Below, in pieces: positions 5,638 through 11,034 of a stretch of DNA of 11,034 nucleotides. The stretch is from Bacillota bacterium. Its GTDB lineage: Bacteria; Bacillota; Clostridia; Acetivibrionales; DTU013. The notes under the pieces were generated by a model. That model did not search any database. It was given only the letters and a program-made list of their open reading frames with translations, and had not been told where the DNA came from. A program made the translations under genes and the position numbers. Location: positions 1-11,034 of the forward strand of contig JAEYRF010000093.1 of the NCBI GenBank assembly GCA_023409615.1, written 5' to 3'. Position 1 is the first letter of the stretch. Every line of letters starts with the position of its first letter.

Positions 5638-5686
5638 GGGGACACTTCCGCAAAAAGTCCAATGTTTAGTCAGCGGGAATGTCCCC
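5638..5686 (+). repeat. REP-like palindrome upstream of uppS
   Basis: GGGGACACTTCCGC (5638-5651) pairs with GCGGGAATGTCCCC (5673-5686) over 14 positions with one mismatch and one G-U, around a 21-nt loop. The GGGGACA/TGTCCCC ends resemble dispersed palindromes in bacterial genomes that are associated with RAYT (IS200-like) transposases. That resemblance is from memory, not from a search. It ends 9 nt before the uppS Shine-Dalgarno and could also act as an mRNA structure. No second copy is in this window. Confidence 0.55.
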
Positions 5687-5706
5687 TTTGGAATTGGAGG
5701 GTTTCT

Positions 5707-6462
5707 ATGTGGTTTTTTAACCGGAGACGTAAAGAGAACCCGGCTTTTGATAGTAAGGCAGGCTTACCTGAACATATTGCGATTATTATGGACGGAAACG
5801 GACGGTGGGCATCGAAGAGAGGACTGCCAAGAAGTGCCGGACACAGGGAAGGTGCAAATAATCTCAAAAGGATCGTCTCCGAGTGCAGCAGGATTGGTAT
5901 AAAGTATCTTACTGTATTTGCATTTTCAACGGAGAACTGGTCACGACCAAAGAATGAAGTTAATACACTCATGTCGCTGTTGCTTGAATTTTTACATAAT
6001 GCGGACAATGAGCTGTCCGGGCAGAACATCAGGATCAGGATCATAGGTGAATCCAATGGTCTGTCGGCAGAGATTATTCAAGAGATCGAAAGAGTGGTAC
6101 AAAAGACAGAGAGTAATACAGGTCTGAACCTCGTGATTGCACTGAATTATGGCAGCAGGAATGAAATCGTTCAGGCGGCCGTCAGTATTGCCCGTAGGAT
6201 TCAGAGCGGCACAATTAAACCGGAAGATATTAATGAAAAGATGTTTTCCGGGTATTTATACACAGCTGATATACCTGATCCTGATTTGATTATCAGGCCA
6301 AGCGGAGAAAACAGGTTGAGCAATTTTCTCCTCTGGCAGTCTTCTTATGCAGAGTTCTGGTATTCCAATGCTCTATGGCCTGATTTTAACAAAAACGATT
6401 TATATCAGGCAATTGCAGATTATCAGGGAAGAAATAGACGTTATGGAGGCATTAAGGGATGA
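5707..6462 (+). CDS. uppS: Undecaprenyl diphosphate synthase (cis-prenyltransferase)
   Basis: UppS condenses eight isopentenyl diphosphates onto farnesyl diphosphate to make the C55 lipid carrier of peptidoglycan and other wall polymers. The 251-aa product has catalytic D29 in AIIMDGNGRWA, FSTENWSRP, NLVIALNYGSRNEI, and the diphosphate-binding region from R197 (RPSGENRLSNFLLWQ) to EFWYSNALWPDF. The usual RTSGE reads RPSGE here. I chose the ATG at 5707 because GGAGGG (5696-5701) lies 5 nt upstream. The in-frame ATG at 5662 falls inside the loop of the preceding palindrome and has no binding site. The stop overlaps the cdsA start (ATGA). Confidence 0.97.
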   Translation: MWFFNRRRKENPAFDSKAGLPEHIAIIMDGNGRWASKRGLPRSAGHREGANNLKRIVSECSRIGIKYLTVFAFSTENWSRPKNEVNTLMSLLLEFLHNADNELSGQNIRIRIIGESNGLSAEIIQEIERVVQKTESNTGLNLVIALNYGSRNEIVQAAVSIARRIQSGTIKPEDINEKMFSGYLYTADIPDPDLIIRPSGENRLSNFLLWQSSYAEFWYSNALWPDFNKNDLYQAIADYQGRNRRYGGIKG

Positions 6463-7322
6463 AGACCAGGATTATAAGCGCTGCGGCAGCAATAATACTG
6501 TTGGCAGGCGTTGTTTATCTGGGTAGGGTTGCGATAGGGGTTGTGATTTTTGCTCTGGCATTGATCGCAGTATATGAATTCTATAAGGCATTGGAAAAGG
6601 GCGGTTTCAAGCCGGTATATGTGCTGGGGTACTTATCATGTCTCCCGCTTTTATATATTTCAGTCCGGGATATACTGCCACAGGCTTTTCAAACTCTGTT
6701 ATCAAGTCGTTTAATGGCTGATCTGACTGTAAGTGGTAATGGTTTGCTTTTTGTGGCTTTGATCATTTTCATTTTACTGACGGTGCTTTATTGTTTTGTT
6801 TTATTTTCGGATGGTAAATACACAATAACTGATGTTGCACTGACACTATTTGGCATGATCTACGTTGCATTTCTTTTCTCATTTGTAACACTCACAAGGA
6901 ATATGGAAATGGGTGGCCTTTACATATGGCTTATTTTTATTGGAGCCTGGGCGACAGATACCTTTGCATACTTTACCGGTGTTACAATAGGGAAGACAAA
7001 AATTCTTCCGAAGATCAGTCCGAAGAAGTCACTTGAAGGCAGCATCGGTGGCGTTATTGGCTGCATAATTGCAATGATGTTGTTTGGACGCGTTTTTTAT
7101 AACGAGATGGGGATTCCTTTAGTACATTTTGCAGTTCTGGGTTTGATTTGCGGAATTATTTCACAGATTGGTGATTGGTCTGCATCTGCGATTAAGAGAA
7201 CCGTTGGGATAAAAGATTACGGCAATATTATGCCAGGCCATGGCGGTGTGTTGGATAGACTTGATAGCATTCTGTTCGTGGCTCCAACCGTTTACTTTTA
7301 TATAAAGCTAATTGCGATGTAA
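6459..7322 (+). CDS. cdsA: Phosphatidate cytidylyltransferase (CDP-diglyceride synthase)
   Basis: CdsA converts CTP and phosphatidic acid to CDP-diacylglycerol in the membrane, the precursor of anionic phospholipids. The 287-aa protein is highly hydrophobic, with about seven or eight membrane segments, beginning with one at residues 4-36. The family signature is complete at 243-269: SAIKRTVGIKDYGNI followed by MPGHGGVLDRLD, with the conserved KR, KD, HGG and DRLD residues. WATDTFAYFTG is the other typical catalytic-region motif. GGAGG (6445-6449) is 9 nt before the ATG, and the start overlaps the end of uppS by 4 bases, so translation is likely coupled. A 134-base gap with a long hairpin separates it from dxr. 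Confidence 0.97.
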   Translation: MKTRIISAAAAIILLAGVVYLGRVAIGVVIFALALIAVYEFYKALEKGGFKPVYVLGYLSCLPLLYISVRDILPQAFQTLLSSRLMADLTVSGNGLLFVALIIFILLTVLYCFVLFSDGKYTITDVALTLFGMIYVAFLFSFVTLTRNMEMGGLYIWLIFIGAWATDTFAYFTGVTIGKTKILPKISPKKSLEGSIGGVIGCIIAMMLFGRVFYNEMGIPLVHFAVLGLICGIISQIGDWSASAIKRTVGIKDYGNIMPGHGGVLDRLDSILFVAPTVYFYIKLIAM

Positions 7323-7337
7323 CCTTAATATTCATTA

Positions 7338-7392
7338 GCGGTACAATATATAGTGACCAGCTTACTGTCAGGCTATCAATATATTGTACTGC
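7338..7392 (+). repeat. Long imperfect palindrome between cdsA and dxr
   Basis: Arms 7338-7351 and 7379-7392 pair over 14 positions with one G-U; the core GTACAATATAT / ATATATTGTAC is perfect. Inside, TAG/CTA and TGAC (7354-7357) / GTCA (7367-7370) extend the fold to a nearly continuous hairpin of 55 nt. No T run follows, so it is not a standard terminator on this strand. It could be a processing or stability element, a MITE-like remnant or a protein-binding palindrome. Confidence 0.6.
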
Positions 7393-7456
7393 GGCACTGA
7401 AAAACGGGCACATCGCAAATAGCTCATATAAGCTTATTTATTAGGAGTTAATTATC

Positions 7457-8599
7457 ATGGCAAGGAATATATCAATTTTAGGATCAACAGGCTCCATTGG
7501 CGTTCAGACACTTGATGTAGCAAGAAACCTTGGCATTGAGGTCAGCGCATTGGCAGCTAATTCAAATATAGAACTGCTGGAAAAGCAGGCCAGAGAATTC
7601 AGACCTCATCTTGTATCCATTGGAAATGCTTCTTTAGCTCAGGTACTTGCGGAAAGACTTAAGGGGCTTGGGATAGAAGTATGCTATGGCTTGGATGGAA
7701 TGAGGACCGCCGCTTCGATCAGTGATGCAGACACAGTTGTAACTTCCATCGTAGGGATCGCGGGACTGATTCCGACAATGGAGGCTATAAGACACGGCAA
7801 GAATATCGCTCTGGCCAACAAGGAGACGCTTGTTACTGCCGGTGAAATGGTCATGGCACAGGCAGCGGCAAATCAAGTGTCCATATTTCCTGTTGATAGC
7901 GAGCATTCTGCTATATATCAATGTCTGGCAGCTAATAGAACTCAGGATGTTGAAAGACTCATTATCACTGCCTCCGGGGGTCCCTTCAGAGGATTGAGCA
8001 GAAATGAGCTGGAAAATGTAACGGTTGCACAGGCTCTGAAACATCCAAACTGGTCCATGGGAAGCAAGATTACTATTGATTCGGCTACACTTATGAATAA
8101 AGGGCTGGAAGTGATCGAGGCGCGATGGCTGTTCGGTTTTGCACCGGAGAATATTAGTGTACTGGTTCATCCGCAGAGCATAATTCACTCCATGGTGGAA
8201 TATGTGGATGGCACGGTGATGGCTCAACTGGGCTCACCTGATATGCGCATTCCCATACAGCTGGCGCTGACATGGCCGGAACGTGCCGGTAACAGCTTTT
8301 CCAGACTGAATCTGCTGGAGCATAGGACACTTACCTTTGAGGAACCCGATGTTGATACGTTTGTCTGCCTTAAACTTGCATTTGAAGCGTTGAAGGCCGG
8401 AGGCACAATGCCTGCAGCAATGAACGGTGCAAATGAAGCAGCTGTTGCGCTTTTCCTGCAGGGGAAGATCGGTTTTTGTGATATTCCAAGGCTTATTGAA
8501 AAGACGATGGAATCTCATATTGTGAATACTATGCCATGCCTTGATGATATAATAGAAGTAGACAAATGGGCAAGAAAGATGGTTGGAGGATTGTTATGA
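7457..8599 (+). CDS. dxr: 1-deoxy-D-xylulose 5-phosphate reductoisomerase
   Basis: Dxr (IspC) rearranges and reduces DXP to 2-C-methyl-D-erythritol 4-phosphate with NADPH, the committed step of the MEP isoprenoid pathway. The 380-aa product has the nucleotide-binding GSTGSIG at 9-15 and ALANKETLV at 118-126. Metal-binding D147 and E149 lie in FPVDSEHSAIYQ, with the third acidic ligand E218 in TLMNKGLEVIEARW. ITASGGPFR and HPNWSMGSKITIDSAT form the substrate pocket. All catalytic residues are present. AGGAG (7443-7447) is 9 nt before the ATG. The stop overlaps the start of rseP (ATGA). Confidence 0.98.
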   Translation: MARNISILGSTGSIGVQTLDVARNLGIEVSALAANSNIELLEKQAREFRPHLVSIGNASLAQVLAERLKGLGIEVCYGLDGMRTAASISDADTVVTSIVGIAGLIPTMEAIRHGKNIALANKETLVTAGEMVMAQAAANQVSIFPVDSEHSAIYQCLAANRTQDVERLIITASGGPFRGLSRNELENVTVAQALKHPNWSMGSKITIDSATLMNKGLEVIEARWLFGFAPENISVLVHPQSIIHSMVEYVDGTVMAQLGSPDMRIPIQLALTWPERAGNSFSRLNLLEHRTLTFEEPDVDTFVCLKLAFEALKAGGTMPAAMNGANEAAVALFLQGKIGFCDIPRLIEKTMESHIVNTMPCLDDIIEVDKWARKMVGGLL

Positions 8600-9888
8600 A
8601 CATACTTATGTCAATACTTGCATTTAACATAATAGTAATCGTACATGAACTGGGTCATTTTCTGATCGCTAAAAAAATGGGTATTAGAGTGCTGGAATTT
8701 TCTCTTTTTGTCGGGCCCAAAATATTCAGCATTGATCGTGGCGGCACCACTTACTCACTGAGGCTTTTCCCGATAATGGCTTATGTAAAGATGGAAGGTG
8801 AGGAGGAGGAATCCGACTCCGAGGCCTCCTTTAATAAGAAGCCCAAATATGCACGTGCATTGACGATCCTTGGAGGTCCCGCGGCCAATTTACTTCTGGC
8901 TTTGGTGCTTCTGACGGCCGTCTATTCAATTAATGGGTATGAATCCACACAGATCAGGTATGTCGCCGAAGATTCACCTGCCGCACAGGCTGGTATTCAA
9001 GCCGGTGACAAGATTACCTACTATAACGGGAAAAGAACGTATTTACCAATTGATTTCATACAGTTTTTATATGTATCAAAGGGTGTTCCATCCGAAGTCG
9101 TATTTGAGAGAGATGGCGAGAGCTTCAAGAAAACACTGGAGCCCGTTCATCATCCGCAGACCGTGTCGCCAAAGCTAGGTGTTTCGCTGATTAATGAAAG
9201 TGTTGCGGACTCGAATGTCATTGCTGCTTTGTCCCCGGGAATGCCCGCAGAAAAGGTGGGCTTGCAGGTCGGCGACAGAATTACTGCTTTCAACGGAATA
9301 GAAATTAACACGTCTGATGAGTTGATTGCATTTGTTGAAAAGAATGGCTTAGAATCAATCGATGTGACAGCAGTCAGAGATGGCGCAAGTGTCAATGTGA
9401 CCGTAACACCGGTTGAAGTAAAGGCAGAAGAATATTATGAGGTAGGGTTCGCTTTTTCTGTGAGGAAGAGCGGTTTTCTGGAATCACTCGGGCAATCGGC
9501 TGTATTTACAGCTTCCATTGTCCGTAGTGTCGGATACAGTCTGGTTTGGCTGATTACCGGGCAGGCGAAGCTTTCTGAGCTTATGGGGCCAATAGGTATG
9601 GTCAGCACTATAAGCGCTGTAGTGCAGCAGGCGCCGAATCTGACACAGATGCTCCTGTTCCTGATGGAAATGACTGCATTCATGAGTATTGCTATAGGCG
9701 CATCCAATCTTATACCATTTCCGATGCTCGATGGCGGCAGACTGGTGCTTATAGGAGTGGAGGCTGTCAGAGGCAAGCCAATCAGCCCTGAGAAGGAAGG
9801 CTATATATCAATGGTCGGTTTTGCTCTTGTCATTCTACTGGGCATTTACGCGGCCTATAATGATATTGTAAGGCTTATCGCCGGGTAG
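8596..9888 (+). CDS. rseP: Site-2-type intramembrane zinc metalloprotease RseP/RasP
   Basis: The 430-aa protein cuts substrates within the membrane. In Gram-positives its relatives process anti-sigma factors, cell-division proteins and remnant signal peptides. The zinc site H17-E18-xx-H21 sits in VHELGHFLIAKK in the first membrane segment, with the third ligand D379 in NLIPFPMLDGGR. GGPAANLLLAL (93 on) starts the second segment. Two PDZ-like stretches follow: about 117-195 (DSPAAQAGIQAGDKI) and about 200-285 (SPGMPAEKVGLQVGDRI). Some clostridial relatives are shorter with one PDZ. I chose the ATG at 8596 because GGAGG (8585-8589) precedes it by 6 nt and it overlaps the dxr stop. An upstream in-frame ATG at 8566 would put a charged tail before the first helix. 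Confidence 0.96.
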   Translation: MNILMSILAFNIIVIVHELGHFLIAKKMGIRVLEFSLFVGPKIFSIDRGGTTYSLRLFPIMAYVKMEGEEEESDSEASFNKKPKYARALTILGGPAANLLLALVLLTAVYSINGYESTQIRYVAEDSPAAQAGIQAGDKITYYNGKRTYLPIDFIQFLYVSKGVPSEVVFERDGESFKKTLEPVHHPQTVSPKLGVSLINESVADSNVIAALSPGMPAEKVGLQVGDRITAFNGIEINTSDELIAFVEKNGLESIDVTAVRDGASVNVTVTPVEVKAEEYYEVGFAFSVRKSGFLESLGQSAVFTASIVRSVGYSLVWLITGQAKLSELMGPIGMVSTISAVVQQAPNLTQMLLFLMEMTAFMSIAIGASNLIPFPMLDGGRLVLIGVEAVRGKPISPEKEGYISMVGFALVILLGIYAAYNDIVRLIAG

Positions 9889-9900
9889 CTAAGGCCCGGC
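9880..9900 (+). other. Hairpin overlapping the rseP stop codon
   Basis: GCCGGG (9880-9885) pairs perfectly with CCCGGC (9895-9900) around a 9-nt loop that holds the TAG stop. The following TAAAATATTACTTTTA is AT-rich but not a T run, so termination here is uncertain. Partial attenuation or 3'-end protection before ispG is possible. Confidence 0.45.
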
Positions 9901-9924
9901 TAAAATATTACTTTTAACGATGCC
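9889..9924 (+). repeat. Second, degraded copy of the interspersed sequence found after pyrH
   Basis: Positions 9889-9909 match 4752-4772 at 19 of 21 bases: both read CTAAGG, two variable bases, then CGGCTAAAATATT. The similarity continues with TTTTAACGATGCC here against TTTTAGCGATCC there. Its own pairing is reduced to GGC/GCC and TAAAA/TTTTA. Both copies lie at a stop codon. Confidence 0.6.
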
Positions 9925-9979
9925 TGTATCCTGAACAGACCGCTGAACATTAAAATTGTAGATCAAAGGGGTAAATAGA

Positions 9980-11034
9980 ATGTCAACCTTTTATGATAGA
10001 AGAGAAACCAGGAAAATTAGGGTGGGGGATGTTTACATAGGTGCAGATGCGCCTGTGACTGTCCAGTCCATGACTAACACCGACACTCGAGATGTGGCTG
10101 CGACAGTAGAGCAGATCCACAGATTGGAGGAGGCAGGCTGCGATATTATCAGAGTAGCAGTGCCTGACAATGAGGCTGCTGAAGCAGTAAAGGCCATCAA
10201 AGAATCCATTCATATACCACTGGTTGCAGATATTCATTTTGATTACAGATTGGCGCTGGCATGTATTGCTAACGGTGTTGATAAGATACGTCTCAACCCG
10301 GGCAATATCGGTGGCACAGATCGGGTCAGGGAGGTTGCGACGGCAGCCGGAGAGAGGGGAATCCCAATCCGTATAGGTGTTAATTCGGGTTCTCTTGAGA
10401 AGCATATCCTCGCAAAGTATGGAAATGTCACTCCTGAAGGCATGGTGGAAAGTGCGCTTGCCCATGCAGGCATGCTCGAGGAATTCGGCTTTGAGGATAT
10501 TGCTTTTTCACTTAAGGCATCCAGTGTACCTATGACGATCGAAGCATATCGTTTAATGTCCCAAAAGACCAATTATCCGCTGCATATAGGTGTAACTGAA
10601 GCCGGTACTCTGTTTGCCGGAACAGTCAAATCTGCCGCCGGTATCGGCTGTCTTCTATCAGAGGGGATCGGAGATACGATTCGAGTGTCGCTGACCGGAG
10701 ATCCGGCAGAGGAGGTACGTGTCGGCATAGAGTTGCTGAAGGCACTGCGCTTGAGAAAAGCAGGTGTTGAATTTGTTTCCTGTCCAACCTGTGGCAGGAC
10801 ACAGATCGACCTGATTAAGGTTGCTAATGAAGTTGAACAGCGGCTTGTTGGCTGTAAAAAGCAAATCCGTGTCGCTGTCATGGGCTGTGTAGTGAACGGG
10901 CCCGGTGAAGCCCGTGAGGCCGACATCGGTATTGCGGGAGGAAATGGGGAGGCGCTGCTTTTCAGAAAAGGTGAAATCATCAGGAAGATCCGGCAGGAGA
11001 GGATAGTAGAGGAACTGCTTGAGGAGATAGAGAA
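9980..11034 (+). CDS. ispG: 4-hydroxy-3-methylbut-2-en-1-yl diphosphate synthase (IspG/GcpE), 3' end cut by window
   Basis: IspG reduces MEcPP to HMBPP with a [4Fe-4S] cluster, the penultimate MEP step. The frame from 9980 is open to the edge, 351 codons, close to the full length of the short bacterial form, so only a few residues are missing. The TIM-barrel domain reads RRETRKIRVGDVYIG, VQSMTNTDTRD, VADIHFDYRLAL and DKIRLNPGNIGG. The C-terminal cluster domain keeps C268 and C271 in SCPTCGRTQ, C303 in MGCVVNGPGE, and E310. AAAGGGG (9965-9971) lies 8 nt before the ATG. It follows rseP by 91 bases that hold a hairpin and a repeat copy but no clear promoter, so it is probably in the same operon. 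Confidence 0.96.
   Translation, partial: MSTFYDRRETRKIRVGDVYIGADAPVTVQSMTNTDTRDVAATVEQIHRLEEAGCDIIRVAVPDNEAAEAVKAIKESIHIPLVADIHFDYRLALACIANGVDKIRLNPGNIGGTDRVREVATAAGERGIPIRIGVNSGSLEKHILAKYGNVTPEGMVESALAHAGMLEEFGFEDIAFSLKASSVPMTIEAYRLMSQKTNYPLHIGVTEAGTLFAGTVKSAAGIGCLLSEGIGDTIRVSLTGDPAEEVRVGIELLKALRLRKAGVEFVSCPTCGRTQIDLIKVANEVEQRLVGCKKQIRVAVMGCVVNGPGEAREADIGIAGGNGEALLFRKGEIIRKIRQERIVEELLEEIE

Noticed and set aside
5633..5902. 89-aa plus-strand frame across the palindrome and uppS start
   Set aside because: It is out of frame with uppS and shows no family features.

Overview
This window looks like a chromosomal segment of a spore-forming member of the Clostridia (Bacillota). It carries the core order rpsB-tsf-pyrH-frr-uppS-cdsA-dxr-rseP-ispG, with strong AGGAGG-type ribosome binding sites, and a sporulation sigma factor of the SigK type diverges from it at the left edge. 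Genus cannot be fixed from the sequence alone.

Layout. Positions 1-293 (minus strand) hold the N-terminal part of sigK, with a sigma-E-like promoter upstream. A strong sigma-A promoter (392-420) and a structured leader precede rpsB (526-1284) and tsf (1336-1983). A hairpin follows tsf. Then comes a 2-kb segment that is not normally part of this core cluster: a promoter, an HD-domain phosphohydrolase (2166-2798) and an overlapping aminoglycoside 6-adenylyltransferase-like gene (2791-3642). A 400-base non-coding stretch follows, with tandem repeats bounded by a 10-bp inverted repeat, an extended -10 promoter, a foldable stretch of about 190 nt and a rho-independent terminator. The core cluster resumes with pyrH (4048-4755), frr (4814-5371), a small orphan PASTA-like protein (5386-5601), uppS (5707-6462), cdsA (6459-7322), dxr (7457-8599), rseP (8596-9888) and ispG (9980 to the right edge, nearly complete).

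How the genes work together. S2, EF-Ts and ribosome recycling factor serve translation, and UMP kinase supplies pyrimidine nucleotides. Dxr and IspG are MEP-pathway enzymes whose isoprenoid product feeds undecaprenyl diphosphate synthase (UppS). CdsA makes CDP-diacylglycerol for phospholipids. RseP is an intramembrane protease of envelope and sporulation signalling. The right half is therefore an envelope-precursor operon with translational coupling: ATGA overlaps at uppS/cdsA and dxr/rseP.

Most worth a second look: the HD/nucleotidyltransferase pair set inside the core cluster; the promoter-to-terminator RNA candidate upstream of pyrH; the rpsB leader fold; a Thr-to-Ile change in the UMP-binding loop of PyrH; the orphan PASTA-like protein; and several intergenic palindromes, including one short sequence present twice right after stop codons and one resembling REP-type elements. 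No CRISPR array, tRNA, rRNA or transposase gene was seen.
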